From: Streptomyces luteolus | GTDB taxonomy: Bacteria > Actinomycetota > Actinomycetes > Streptomycetales > Streptomycetaceae | Length of the DNA: 64,000 nt | Assembly (NCBI RefSeq): GCF_029968015.1 | Contig: NZ_JASCIS010000043.1 | Location: 1-64,000 of the forward strand | Direction: 5' to 3' | Part shown: positions 15,994 to 24,763 of the stretch, one piece after another | Layout: every line of letters starts with the position of its first letter | Position numbering within the stretch: the stretch's first letter is position 1 | Translations under genes and position numbers: made by a program | The notes under the pieces: model-generated | What the model was told of the DNA's origin: nothing | What the model saw: the letters and a program-made list of their open reading frames with translations, nothing else | Databases searched by the model: none

Positions 15994-17402
15994 GTTACCC
16001 CGTCGACTCCTACGGCCAGAGCCAGAACGCGCCCGGCTGCCCCGTGACGGGCACGGGTGCCGCGGCCGTCACCCCCTTGTTCGGCGCGGACTTCGCCGCC
16101 GACCCGCACGCCGTCTACGGACGTCTGCGGGCCACCGGCTCCCGCGCCCACCCCGTCGCGCTCGAACCGGGCGTGCACGCCATCCTCGTGACCAGCTACG
16201 CCACGGCCCGCGAGATCCTGCTCAGCCCCGACTTCTCCAAGGACCCGCGCAACTGGGCCGACCTCATGCGGGGCAACGTCCCGGCCGACAGCAGCGTCCG
16301 CCCGATGATGGAGTGGCGGCCCAACGCCCTCTTCAGCGACGGCCACGAGCACCAGGCACGCCGTCAGGTCATCGACGACGCGCTCGGCAAGGTCGACCTC
16401 TACCAGCTGCGCCGCTTCGTCGAAGAAGCCGCCGACGAGCTGATCGACCAGTTCGCCCCGACCGGGCGCGCCGACCTGATCGGGCAGTACGCCAAGACCC
16501 TGCCGCTGCGCGTCTTCAACCGCATGTTCGGCTGCCCCGACGACATCGCCGACCGGCTCGTGGAGGGTATGTCCGCCCTCTTCGACGGCCGCGAGCCCGA
16601 GAAGTCCAACGCCCTGGTCACCCAGGGCCTGGTGGACCTCCTGGAGTTCAAGACCGCGACGCCCGGCTCCGACGTCACCAGCTGGATGCTCGCCCACCCC
16701 GCGCAGCCGGGCGGCGAGGAGATCATCCACCAGCTCGTCACGCTGATGGGCGCCGGTACCGAGCCGGAGGCCAATCTCATCGGCACGGCCGCCCTGAAGA
16801 TCTTCGCCGACCCGCGGTTCGCCGGGCATTCCGCCGGCATCAACCCGCCGATCAGCGAGTCCATCAACGACGTGCTGCGCTGGGACCCGCCGCTCGCCAA
16901 CTACGGCGTGCACTACGCCCGTCGTACGACCGAGCTGCACGACGTGGTGTTCCCGACCGGCGTGCCGATCCTGATGTCCTTCGCGGCGGCCAACAACGAC
17001 CCCGACGAGGGCATCGCGGCCGAGCAGGACGCGACGCACAGCGCCCACCTCGCGTGGTCCGCGGGCCCGCACCAGTGCCCCGCGCAGCGCCAGGCCCTCT
17101 CCATCGCGCACACCGCGATCGAGATGCTGTTCAAGCGCCTGCCGGACCTGCGCCTCGCGGTCGACGAGTCCACCCTGGAGTGGCGCCCGGGCCCCTTCCA
17201 CCGGGCCCTGAAGACACTCCCGGTGCGCTTCTCGCCGCGTGCCGCACGCGCCGCCGAGAAGGCCTCGGCCGTCGCCAACGGCGCGGCTCCCAGGGCGGGT
17301 TCGCTGCTCCAGCCGGGACCGCCGCCCACGGCACCGACAAAGCCGTCGCTCGGAGGCAAGGTCCTGAACCTGTGGCTGAACTGGTGGCGCGGCGACAACT
17401 AG
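15990..17402 (+). CDS. cvnE: conservon-associated cytochrome P450 (CYP156/157-like), ExxR altered
   Basis: The 470-residue P450 has a heme loop AWSAGPHQCPAQRQ (Cys363) that lacks the usual F-G-x-G start, an I-helix GAGTEPE (254-260) instead of AGxDT, and a K-helix SINDVLRW in which the ExxR Glu is Asp (Asp294, Arg297). These departures are known for the conservon-linked CYP156/CYP157 families, where the ExxR motif is not conserved. The C-terminal about 60 residues are an Ala/Pro-rich extension ending NLWLNWWRGDN. It overlaps cvnD as GTGA, so it is the fifth operon member. Whether it is a monooxygenase or a sensor is open. Confidence 0.9.
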   Translation: MSYPVDSYGQSQNAPGCPVTGTGAAAVTPLFGADFAADPHAVYGRLRATGSRAHPVALEPGVHAILVTSYATAREILLSPDFSKDPRNWADLMRGNVPADSSVRPMMEWRPNALFSDGHEHQARRQVIDDALGKVDLYQLRRFVEEAADELIDQFAPTGRADLIGQYAKTLPLRVFNRMFGCPDDIADRLVEGMSALFDGREPEKSNALVTQGLVDLLEFKTATPGSDVTSWMLAHPAQPGGEEIIHQLVTLMGAGTEPEANLIGTAALKIFADPRFAGHSAGINPPISESINDVLRWDPPLANYGVHYARRTTELHDVVFPTGVPILMSFAAANNDPDEGIAAEQDATHSAHLAWSAGPHQCPAQRQALSIAHTAIEMLFKRLPDLRLAVDESTLEWRPGPFHRALKTLPVRFSPRAARAAEKASAVANGAAPRAGSLLQPGPPPTAPTKPSLGGKVLNLWLNWWRGDN

Positions 17403-17425
17403 CCACCGCGGCACGGAAGTTCCCG

Positions 17426-17476
17426 GGCACGCCCGGTCCCCGAGGTCTCCTGCCTCGGGGACCGGGCGTGCCCCTT
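17426..17476 (+). terminator. strong hairpin terminator after conservon 1
   Basis: A perfect 20-bp stem (17426-17445 with 17453-17472) closes a 7-base loop and is followed by CCCCTTTT. It starts 24 bases after the P450 stop. Confidence 0.9.
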
Positions 17477-17974
17477 TTCCGTTCCGTGCACATTCCCTTT
17501 CGCACATGTCCGGGCGCGGCCCGCTCCTGACCGTCTCGGTGGTCCGACATCCGTACGCCCGACAAGGGGCCCGGCGCGCACCCCGCCGCGTACGCCCCGC
17601 GCAGAGGAGTGCGGACCCGCTGCCGGCCGTCCCGCGCTCCCGCCGAAGCCACCCCGCGCGCCGCCCCGCCGACCTGCGAAGCCGCCCGCGACCACCGCGT
17701 ACGCACCGCCTCCACAGCCACGCGGGAGTGACGCGAACACGCGTCCGACCTGCGGGATTCGCGCGATTGTACGAGATGTCACGCCGGGGTTGAACGCGGT
17801 TCGGTGAAGTTCCTCAACTGCCCGTCGCGGGGCCGTGATTCGTGACTACCGTGTGTGCTCGTCGACCAACGCAGGGCGCATCCACTGCTCGCCGACGAAC
17901 GGCACCGCCATGCCGCATGCCCGAAGCCGAGCGCCGATGCCCGCGCACCACGAGTCCACTCGACGAGGACACTG
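17477..17974. other. spacer between the two conservons
   Basis: No gene is supported. A plus-strand open frame at 17506-17793 is Arg/Pro-rich with no start signal and is probably chance. 17800-17970 is the likely promoter and leader of the second conservon; GAGGA is placed just before ATG 17975. Confidence 0.4.
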
Positions 17975-20134
17975 ATGTCTCACCTTCGCGAACCGGCCGC
18001 ACGCGCAGAACGCCGCGAGGGCGGACGCCATGGCAGGCCCGGACCCCGTGCCGTCAAGGAACTGCCCGAGGCCCGGATACGCCGGCAACTCCTGCGCGCC
18101 TCCGTCCTGCCCGCCGTGGCCGTGGCCCTGGCCGGTGCGGCCGCCGTGCTCTGCGTCGTCCAGGTCACCGGCGCGCGGCCCACCCCGCTCCTGTGGGGCC
18201 TCCTCGCCGCCGCCGCGACCGTGGCCGTCGCCGGGATCGCCGCCGCCGTGGTGGCCGCCGACCGCACCACCCGGGCCGTCATGGACCGCGTCTCCGCCCT
18301 GCGCCGCACCACCGCGCGCGGACAGAACGACCTGCGCGCCCTCGTCGAGCGACTGCGCCGCGGTGAAGCCGCCCCGCGCCCCACCACGACGCCCCCCGGC
18401 CCCGCGGCCGGCCCGGGCGCCGACGAATTCGACCAGCTCGCCCGGGAGTTGACCCGCGCCCAGGAGTCCGCCGTCGCCTCCGTCGTGCAGGCCGCGCAGC
18501 TGTCCAGTCAGGCCAGCAGCGAGCAGAAGGTCGAACTCCTGGTCAACCTGGCCCGCAGGCTGCAGTCCCTGGTGCACCGCGAGATCCAGCTCCTCGACGA
18601 GCTGGAGAACGAGGTCGAGGACCCCGAGCTGCTCAAGGGCCTCTTCCACGTCGACCACCTCGCCACCCGCATCCGCCGGCACGCCGAGAACCTCGCCGTG
18701 CTCGGCGGCGCCATCTCGCGCCGCCAGTGGTCCCACCCGGTCACCATGAGCGAGGTGCTGCGCTCCGCGATCGCCGAGGTCGAGCAGTACTCCCGGGTCA
18801 AGCTCGTGCCGCCGATCGACGGCACGCTGCGCGGGCACGCGGTCGCCGACGTGATCCACCTGCTCGCCGAACTCGTCGAGAACGCCTCGGTGTTCTCGCC
18901 CCCGCACACCCAGGTCCTGATGCGTGCCAGCCGGGTCACCTCGGGCCTCGCCATCGAGGTGGAGGACCGGGGCCTGGGCATGGCGGGCGAGGAGCAGAGC
19001 GAGATGAACGCGCTGCTCGCCGACCCCGAGGGCGTCGACGTCGCCGGTCTCATCGCCGGGGGGCGCATCGGTCTCTTCGTGGTCGCCGCGCTCGCCCGCA
19101 GGCACGGCATCGCCGTACGGCTGCAGACCAACATCTACGGCGGTGTGCAGGCCGTCATCGTGCTGCCGCAGAGCCTCCTCGGCGCGGACGACGAGACGGC
19201 CGCCGACGGGCAGCAGCCGCAGACGCCCACGGACGGGCGGCAGGCGCAGGCGGCAGGCGAGGGGCGACACCAGCAGGCGGCCGCCGATGGGCGCCAGCAG
19301 CAGACCGCTGCCCAGCCGGGACCGCAGGCGGTGTCCCGGACGGGACCGCAGCAAGTGGTCCGTACGGGCCCGCAGCCGGTGGTGCGGGAGGGCGGACCCC
19401 GGCCGGACCCGCAGCCCGCCCGCACCTCGCCCGCCGCGCAGCCCACCACGGCCCAGCAAGCCCAGAAGTCCCAACAGGCAGAGCAAGCCCAACAGGCACA
19501 GCAAGCCCAACAGGGCCAGAACAGCGGCCAGTTCACGGCCACCGGCGGCCCGCTCCCCGTACCTCACCAGGCCACCTCCGCCGCGCACCCCGCCGCCCCC
19601 GCACCGGCGGAGCCCGTACGGCTGCCCAGGCGGGGGGCCGACGCGCCCGCGCTGACGCTGCACACCGCGACCCACACGCCCGTCGCCCAGGTACCGACGC
19701 AGTCCGCGCCGCAGCCGCAGGACGACGCGACCGTAGGCCGACCCGCGCCCCCGCTCCCGGTACGCGGCGCCCACGCCTCGCGGCCCAACCCGGCCGACGC
19801 GTCCCTCAAGCCCCCGCTGCCCGCGAGCCCCGCGCCCACGGGCGTACGCGGCACCATGGGCCGACCCCAACTCCCCAAGCGCCGCGCCCAGGAACACCTG
19901 GTACCGCAGCTGCGCGACGCCCCCGCGTCGCACGCCCCGGCCGACGAGCCGGAGACGGACGGCCACGACCCGGGCCTCATGGCCGCCTTCCAGCGCGGCA
20001 TCGGACTCGCCGAGGCGCACGGCGACCCGCGGCCCGAACCCGGGGCGCACCCCACGCCCGTACCGCTGCGCCCCGCAGCACCCCACGCGCACCAGGACGG
20101 TGCGCACGACGGGGGAGGCGAACCGACCGGGTGA
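17975..20134 (+). CDS. cvnA: conservon sensor-kinase-like protein CvnA (conservon 2)
   Basis: The 719-residue membrane protein has two N-terminal transmembrane helices (about 43-65 and 71-94) with almost no outside loop, a HAMP-like helix, and a GHKL ATPase domain with N box HLLAELVENASVFSPP, G1 VEDRGLGMAG and G2 GGRIGLFVVAALARRHG. From about residue 405 the protein is low complexity, with runs of Gln/Ala then Pro/Ala. ATG 17975 has GAGGA upstream; the frame stays open further up without conserved features. It differs from the first CvnA in having two TM helices and lacking the long N-terminal cytosolic helix. It heads a cvnABCD-GAF operon. Confidence 0.9.
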   Translation: MSHLREPAARAERREGGRHGRPGPRAVKELPEARIRRQLLRASVLPAVAVALAGAAAVLCVVQVTGARPTPLLWGLLAAAATVAVAGIAAAVVAADRTTRAVMDRVSALRRTTARGQNDLRALVERLRRGEAAPRPTTTPPGPAAGPGADEFDQLARELTRAQESAVASVVQAAQLSSQASSEQKVELLVNLARRLQSLVHREIQLLDELENEVEDPELLKGLFHVDHLATRIRRHAENLAVLGGAISRRQWSHPVTMSEVLRSAIAEVEQYSRVKLVPPIDGTLRGHAVADVIHLLAELVENASVFSPPHTQVLMRASRVTSGLAIEVEDRGLGMAGEEQSEMNALLADPEGVDVAGLIAGGRIGLFVVAALARRHGIAVRLQTNIYGGVQAVIVLPQSLLGADDETAADGQQPQTPTDGRQAQAAGEGRHQQAAADGRQQQTAAQPGPQAVSRTGPQQVVRTGPQPVVREGGPRPDPQPARTSPAAQPTTAQQAQKSQQAEQAQQAQQAQQGQNSGQFTATGGPLPVPHQATSAAHPAAPAPAEPVRLPRRGADAPALTLHTATHTPVAQVPTQSAPQPQDDATVGRPAPPLPVRGAHASRPNPADASLKPPLPASPAPTGVRGTMGRPQLPKRRAQEHLVPQLRDAPASHAPADEPETDGHDPGLMAAFQRGIGLAEAHGDPRPEPGAHPTPVPLRPAAPHAHQDGAHDGGGEPTG

Positions 20135-20206
20135 CCCTAGGCCGTGCCCGTGAAGTCCGCCCCCCGACCGGCAAGTTGACGCCGTATCTCAAGGAGTCGA
20201 TCCCCC

Positions 20207-20638
20207 ATGGCGAGCGATGTACCGACCGGCCAGGTTTCCGACCTCGACTGGTTGTTGAGCGGTCTGGTGCAGCGGGTGCCGCACACCCGCAGCGCGGTCC
20301 TGCTCTCCTCCGACGGACTGGTCAAATCGGTCCACGGACTCGACCCGGACAGCGCCGACCACATGGCCGCGCTCGCCTCCGGCCTGTACTCGCTCGGCCG
20401 CAGCGCCGGTATCCGCTTCGGTGACGGGGGCGAAGTCCGGCAAGTTGTCGTGGAGTTGGCGCAGACGCTGCTCTTCGTCTCCACCGCCGGGTCCGGCACG
20501 TGCCTCGCGGTCCTGGCCGGCCGCGAGGCGGACGCGGCGGTCCTCGGGTACGAGATGGCGATGCTGGTGAAGAGCGTGCGGCCGTATCTCGTCACGCCCG
20601 CGCGGCAGCCCGTAGAGCCTTCGGTGATGAGGCCGTGA
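20207..20638 (+). CDS. cvnB: roadblock/LC7 protein CvnB (conservon 2)
   Basis: The 143-residue roadblock fold begins with LDWLLSGLVQRVPHTRSAVL followed by LLSSDGLVKS, and GTCLAVLAGREADAAVLGYE in the second half. The role is as in conservon 1, bridging CvnA and the GTPase. It is the only gene in this operon separated from its upstream neighbour by a gap (72 bp); AAGGAG lies about ten bases before ATG 20207. Its stop overlaps the GTG of cvnC. Confidence 0.9.
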   Translation: MASDVPTGQVSDLDWLLSGLVQRVPHTRSAVLLSSDGLVKSVHGLDPDSADHMAALASGLYSLGRSAGIRFGDGGEVRQVVVELAQTLLFVSTAGSGTCLAVLAGREADAAVLGYEMAMLVKSVRPYLVTPARQPVEPSVMRP

Positions 20639-21027
20639 CCGTGGCACCTCCGGCACTTCCGCAGGACGGGCCGTGGCTGGACGACGCGGCCGGGCGGCTC
20701 GTCCGTCCGTACACCGTGATCAACGGCAGAACCCGGCCCAGCGCCCCGCTCGACCTGCTCTCCATGGTCGTGCCGACGGGTGCGGTGTCGGTCGCCCACA
20801 TGGGGCCCGAGCACACGCAGGCACTCGGCCTGTGCGGTGCCGGGCCCACCTCCGTGGCCGAGATCGCGGCGCAGCTGAGGCTGCCCGCCGTGGTGACGAA
20901 GGTGCTGCTCTCCGACCTCGTCGACTGCGGCGCCCTCACCGCCAAGGCCCCCACCTTCCGCCACCACCCCACCGACGACCAGTCCCTGCTGGAGGCAGTG
21001 CTCGATGGTCTACGACGACGGCTCTGA
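20635..21027 (+). CDS. cvnC: DUF742 protein CvnC (conservon 2)
   Basis: The 130-residue DUF742 protein carries GRLVRPYTVINGRTRPSAPL, SVAEIAAQLRLPAVVTKVLL for the winged-helix portion, and the terminal SLLEAVLDGLRRRL matching the conservon 1 copy. GTG 20635 overlaps the cvnB stop (GTGA) and the gene overlaps cvnD by 23 bp, exactly the same overlap length as in conservon 1, which shows strong conservation of the operon's translational layout. Confidence 0.9.
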   Translation: MTVAPPALPQDGPWLDDAAGRLVRPYTVINGRTRPSAPLDLLSMVVPTGAVSVAHMGPEHTQALGLCGAGPTSVAEIAAQLRLPAVVTKVLLSDLVDCGALTAKAPTFRHHPTDDQSLLEAVLDGLRRRL

Positions 21028-21652
21028 CCCGCTGACGGCCCCCCGCACCTCTGGTACGGAGGGGCGGGACGGCTTCCCGGACGCGCTGAAGGTCCTGGTC
21101 GCGGGCGGGTTCGGCGTGGGCAAGACGACCTTCGTGAGTACGGTCAGCGAGATCGAACCGCTCAGCACCGAGGAGTTGCTCACCACCGTCAGCGAGGCGA
21201 CCGACAGCCTGGAGGGCATCGAGGGCAAGTCCACCACGACCGTGGCGATGGACTTCGGGCGCCTCACCCTCGACGAGCGCCACGTCCTGTACCTCTTCGG
21301 CACCCCGGGCCAGGAGCGGTTCTGGTTTATGTGGGACGAGTTGTCCGACGGTGCGCTGGGTGCCGTCGTGCTCGCCGACACCAGACGCCTGGAGGACTGC
21401 TTCTCCGCCGTCGACTTCTTCGAGCGGCGCGGAATCGCCTTCGTCGTCGCCGTCAACGAGTTCGACGGTTCGTACCGCTACGAGCCGGAGGAGGTGCGCG
21501 CGGCCGTCGACCTCAAGCCCGAGGTGCCGGTGGTGCTGTGCGACGCGCGCGTCCCGGGCTCCGGCATCCAGACCCTGGTGACCCTCGTCCAGTACCTGCT
21601 GACCCAGACCCCGGCCCCCGCCCCCGCCCCCAGCCACGGAGCACACTCATGA
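21005..21652 (+). CDS. cvnD: Ras-like small GTPase CvnD (conservon 2)
   Basis: The 215-residue GTPase has P-loop GGFGVGKTT (34-42), switch II FGTPGQERF (about 99-107) and AVNEFDG at the base-recognition position. A 20-residue N-terminal extension precedes the G domain, and the C terminus ends in a Pro/Ala tail (TPAPAPAPSHGAHS). Its stop overlaps the GAF gene as ATGA. Compared with conservon 1 the switch region WFMWDELSDG replaces RRLWQDLAYG, so the two systems probably have separate partners. Confidence 0.9.
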   Translation: MVYDDGSDPLTAPRTSGTEGRDGFPDALKVLVAGGFGVGKTTFVSTVSEIEPLSTEELLTTVSEATDSLEGIEGKSTTTVAMDFGRLTLDERHVLYLFGTPGQERFWFMWDELSDGALGAVVLADTRRLEDCFSAVDFFERRGIAFVVAVNEFDGSYRYEPEEVRAAVDLKPEVPVVLCDARVPGSGIQTLVTLVQYLLTQTPAPAPAPSHGAHS

Positions 21653-22206
21653 CGTACGACCCGACCGGGCACCTGCTGCTGACCCCCGTCGACAAGGAGG
21701 CGTCGAGCAGGGTGCTGCGACTGCGGGAGCTGGGTCTCGGTGACGCGCCGGACCCGGCGTTCGACGCGTTCGCGGACCGGCTCGCCGAGACGATCGGGGC
21801 GGCCTACTCGATGGTCAACTTCATCGACGAGAACCGGCAGTTCTTCGCCGGCCTGCACACGCCCGAGGGGAACATCGCGGGCCCGGAACGCGGCATCGAC
21901 ACCAAGGAGGGCCGCGTCGGCCGCTACCTCGACCGCGACCACGGCTACTGCCCGCACGTGGTGGTGCGCCGCAGGGCCCTGGTCCTGGAGGACGTCCGCG
22001 ACTACCCCCGCTTCGCGGGCAATCCGGTGGTGGACGAGATCGGCATCCGCTCGTACCTGGGCGCTCCGCTCATCGACGGTACGGGGATGGCGCTCGGCAC
22101 GATCTGCGTCGTGGACACCGAGCCGCACCCGTGGGGGAGGGCGGGGTTGGGGGCGATCAAGGGGTTGGCAAGGGAGCTGATCGAGCAGATCGAGGCTGGG
22201 GCTTGA
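21649..22206 (+). CDS. GAF-domain protein, fifth member of conservon 2
   Basis: The 185-residue protein consists of a single GAF domain with an N-terminal helix: AYSMVNFIDENRQFFAGLHT, DHGYCPHVVVRRRALVLEDV, IRSYLGAPLIDGTGMALGTI. The CP-H pair in YCPHVVVR could hold heme or a small ligand, but this is inference. ATG 21649 overlaps the cvnD stop, so the GAF protein takes the position that a P450 occupies in conservon 1. A ligand-sensing input into the GTPase module is a reasonable guess. Confidence 0.85.
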   Translation: MTYDPTGHLLLTPVDKEASSRVLRLRELGLGDAPDPAFDAFADRLAETIGAAYSMVNFIDENRQFFAGLHTPEGNIAGPERGIDTKEGRVGRYLDRDHGYCPHVVVRRRALVLEDVRDYPRFAGNPVVDEIGIRSYLGAPLIDGTGMALGTICVVDTEPHPWGRAGLGAIKGLARELIEQIEAGA

Positions 22207-22340
22207 GGGTCGGCCCGGGCCCGCTGGATTCTCCCCACCCCGCCCCTTCCCGAAAGACCGCCGTCGGCTGCTTCGTTCGGCTTTCCCGCCGTCGTGGTTG
22301 CTCGCGCAGTTCCCCGCGCCCCTGTCGGGGCACGTGCATT

Positions 22341-22390
22341 CAGCCCCTCCGGCGTTTGAGGAGCGGGGGCTGGGGCAGAGCCCCAGTTCG
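22341..22390. repeat. dispersed intergenic repeat, copy 1
   Basis: The core CAGCCCCTCCGGCGTTTGAG plus GAGCGGGG is shared with 50107-50190 and, with a few changes, 26692-26780. Here it is followed by CTGGGGCAGAGCCCCAG, a short hairpin, between the convergent GAF and LacI genes. It probably serves as a bidirectional terminator. Confidence 0.65.
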
Positions 22391-22417
22391 ATAAGGGGTG
22401 GAGAGGGAAGAAATCGC

Positions 22418-23503
22418 TCAGCCGCAACCGGAGTTCGCCCGACCCGTGCTGGCCCGCAGCACCACCTCGCCCGGTACCCGCTCCACCCGCGAGCGCGCGC
22501 TCCGCTCACGCAACGCCAGGGCTATCGCCAGCTCGCCCATGCGCCGCAGCGGCAACCCCACCGTCGTCAGCGCCGGGGTGAGTTCGCGTACGAGAGGGAT
22601 GTCGTCGAAGCCCGCGAGCGACACGTCGTCCGGGACCCGCAGGCCGCGTTCGCGCAGAGCCGCGAGCGCGCCCACGGCCATCACGTCCGTCACCGCGAAC
22701 ACGCAGGTCGGGCGGGCGCCGCGGGCGAGGAGTTCGAGCGCCGCCGCGTGGCCGCCGTCGCGGGTGAACGCGCCCCGCACCACCCGCTCTTCGGGCAGCG
22801 CCACCCCGGCCGCGGCGAGCGCCTCGCGGAAGCCGGTGAGCCGGTCGGCGACGGTGGTCAGTTCCGGCGGTCCCGTCAGGACCCCGAACTCCCGGTGGCC
22901 CAGGGCGAGTAGGGCGCGAGCCAGGGCCGCGGCGCCCTCGCGGTTCTCCGGCAGTACGGTGTCGACGCGCAGGCTGCGGTGCCGGCTGACCACCGCTACC
23001 CGGCCGCCCGCCCTGGTGTAGGGGGCGAGTTCGGCTTCCAGGGCGCGTTCCCAGGCGCGGTCCTCTATCCCCGAGCCGATCAGCAGGATGGCCCGTGCGC
23101 GCTGGGCCCGCAGCATCGACACGTACGCGATCTCCCGGGCCTGGTCGCGGAAGGTCGAGGCCAGCATGACGAGCAGGTCGCGCTCGGCGGCCGCCCGCAT
23201 CACGCCGCTCGCGATCGCCGCGAAGTACGGGTCGCTGACGTCATGGCAGATCACGCCGACGGTGTTGTTGGAGGCGGAGGCGAGCGCCTGCGCATGGGCG
23301 TTGGGGATGTACCCGAGCTCGGCGGCCGCCGCGAGCACCCGGCCGCGCAGCTCCTCACGGACCCGCGTCGTGCCGTTCAGGGCGCGGGACGCGGTGGCGG
23401 GGGAGACGCCCGCCGCGTGCGCCACGGTGTGCAGCGTGACGGGGGGTGGTGCGCTGCCGCGGGGGTGGAGGCGATCCTGGCGTGTGCGTTCCCGTTCACT
23501 CAC
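22418..23503 (-). CDS. LacI-family transcriptional regulator
   Basis: The 361-residue regulator has an N-terminal helix-turn-helix and hinge (VTLHTVAHAAGVSPATASRA, about 22-41) and a periplasmic-binding-protein-like effector domain (VGVICHDVSDPYFAAIASGV ... VSLAGFDDIPLVRELTPALT). It starts at GTG 23503. It is divergent from a THI5-type ABC importer, with a perfect LacI-type palindrome in between. An identical palindrome lies before the secreted sugar-dehydrogenase operon 9 kb away, so it likely represses both units and itself. The effector is unknown; LacI proteins normally sense sugars or nucleosides. Confidence 0.9.
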   Translation of the reverse strand: MSERERTRQDRLHPRGSAPPPVTLHTVAHAAGVSPATASRALNGTTRVREELRGRVLAAAAELGYIPNAHAQALASASNNTVGVICHDVSDPYFAAIASGVMRAAAERDLLVMLASTFRDQAREIAYVSMLRAQRARAILLIGSGIEDRAWERALEAELAPYTRAGGRVAVVSRHRSLRVDTVLPENREGAAALARALLALGHREFGVLTGPPELTTVADRLTGFREALAAAGVALPEERVVRGAFTRDGGHAAALELLARGARPTCVFAVTDVMAVGALAALRERGLRVPDDVSLAGFDDIPLVRELTPALTTVGLPLRRMGELAIALALRERSARSRVERVPGEVVLRASTGRANSGCG

Positions 23504-23624
23504 TGCGCCCCCTTCGGGCGTCGTGGCCGGCCTCCGGGCGCCGACGGTGCGGGGCCCGTAGGAAACTTCGGGACGACCTATTGACCGTGCTGTCGAGGGG
23601 TCATTAGCGTGGCCGACATGCTAG

Positions 23625-23651
23625 CAGAAAGCGCTTTCTGAAAGCGTTTTC
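23625..23651. promoter_or_regulatory. LacI-type operator in front of the ABC importer
   Basis: A perfect 16-bp palindrome, CAGAAAGCGCTTTCTG (23625-23640), overlaps a second imperfect site GAAAGCGTTTTC (23640-23651). It lies between the divergent lacI-type gene and the importer. The same core (AGAAAGCGCTTTCT) with an extra half-site recurs at 32634-32656. Confidence 0.85.
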
Positions 23652-23667
23652 GGGAACCAGGATCCAC

Positions 23668-23747
23668 CCGCACCAGCGCCCACACCAGCGCCCACACCGG
23701 CGCCACCGCACCAGCGCCACCGCACCAGCGTTCGCACCAGCGCCCGC
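23668..23747. repeat. CACCAGCGCC-type tandem repeat in the ABC leader
   Basis: Seven or so degenerate copies of a 12-16-bp CACCAGCGCC(CA) unit fill the leader between the operator and the permease start. No thi-box or other riboswitch is visible. Confidence 0.6.
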
Positions 23748-23785
23748 AGACTCGCCAACCACCGCCCTACACCGGGGAGTTACCC

Positions 23786-24649
23786 GTGAGCCAGAGCGCA
23801 CTGTCCGCACCGCCCGCGAAGACCGCGGGCGTCGCCGTGCGAGAGCGGCCCAGTCCGGGCCGTCGGGTCGCCGAGGCCGCCGAGCACAGTTGGCGACCGG
23901 TGGCCCTGTTGCTCGCCTGCTTCGCCGTCTGGTGGGCGATCGCCGCCGCCGAGCTGGTGGAGCCGTATCTCGTCCCGTCGCCGGGTGCCACCCTCGACGT
24001 ACTCGTCGACAAGTCCGACTACTTGTGGCAGCACAGCTGGATCACCACGTACGAGACACTGCTCGGCTTCGTCATCGCCGTGGTCGTCGGTGTGCTCGCG
24101 GCCGTCGTGATGGTGTACTCGACCACCGTCGAGAAGACGCTCTATCCGATCCTGCTGTTCGCGCAGGTCGTGCCGAAGATCGCGATCGCGCCGCTGTTCG
24201 TCGTCTGGCTCGGCTTCGGGATCGCGCCGAAGATCCTGATCGCCGTCCTGATCGCGTTCTTCCCGGTCGTCATCTCCATGGTCACGGGCCTGAAGGCGGT
24301 GGACCCGGAGATGCTGCAGCTCTCCTCGACCATGGGCGCGCGCCCCTGGCAGACGTTCGTGAAGATCCGGCTGCCCGCCTCGCTCCCGCATCTGTTCTCC
24401 GGTCTGAAGGTCGCCGTCACGCTCGCCGTGACCGGTGCCGTGGTCGGCGAGTTCGTCGGCGCCAACGAGGGCCTCGGCTATGTGATTCTGCAGGCCAACG
24501 GCAACCTCGACACCCCGATGCTGTTCGCCGGGCTGCTCGTGATGTCGCTGATCGGCGTCGTCCTGTTCGTGCTCGTGGAGATCGCCGAGAAGCTGCTGCT
24601 GCCCTGGCACGCGAGCCGCCGCGACGCCTCGATGACGACCTCGTACTGA
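23786..24649 (+). CDS. ABC transporter permease (SsuC/TauC/ThiX type)
   Basis: The 287-residue inner-membrane permease has about six to seven helices and the EAA loop GLKAVDPEMLQLSSTMGARP followed by FVKIRLPASLPHLFSGLKVA. The sequence resembles permeases for sulfonates, taurine and thiamine-pyrimidine precursors (BPD_transp_1). GTG 23786 has GGGGAG seven bases upstream. It is the first gene of a permease, lipoprotein, ATPase operon; the intergenic region after it holds a 14-bp tandem repeat (CCCACAGCCCGTCC, about 24706-24742). Confidence 0.9.
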   Translation: MSQSALSAPPAKTAGVAVRERPSPGRRVAEAAEHSWRPVALLLACFAVWWAIAAAELVEPYLVPSPGATLDVLVDKSDYLWQHSWITTYETLLGFVIAVVVGVLAAVVMVYSTTVEKTLYPILLFAQVVPKIAIAPLFVVWLGFGIAPKILIAVLIAFFPVVISMVTGLKAVDPEMLQLSSTMGARPWQTFVKIRLPASLPHLFSGLKVAVTLAVTGAVVGEFVGANEGLGYVILQANGNLDTPMLFAGLLVMSLIGVVLFVLVEIAEKLLLPWHASRRDASMTTSY

Positions 24650-24763
24650 ACCACCCTCCAACTGCCGTTCTCTACGGGCCTGTTGAGCCTCCCGAACCCG
24701 TCCCCACAGCCCGTCCCCACAGCCCGTCCCCACAGCCCGTCCCCTCGCGAAAGGGCCGCCCCG

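Noticed and set aside
17506..17793. Plus-strand open frame of 95 codons between the conservons
   Set aside because: Arg/Pro-rich, no ribosome-binding site and no conserved feature; it lies in the leader region after a strong terminator.
23641..23785. Thiamine riboswitch before the THI5-like importer
   Set aside because: No CTGAGA-type or other thi-box pieces are present; the leader is a CACCAGCGCC repeat.
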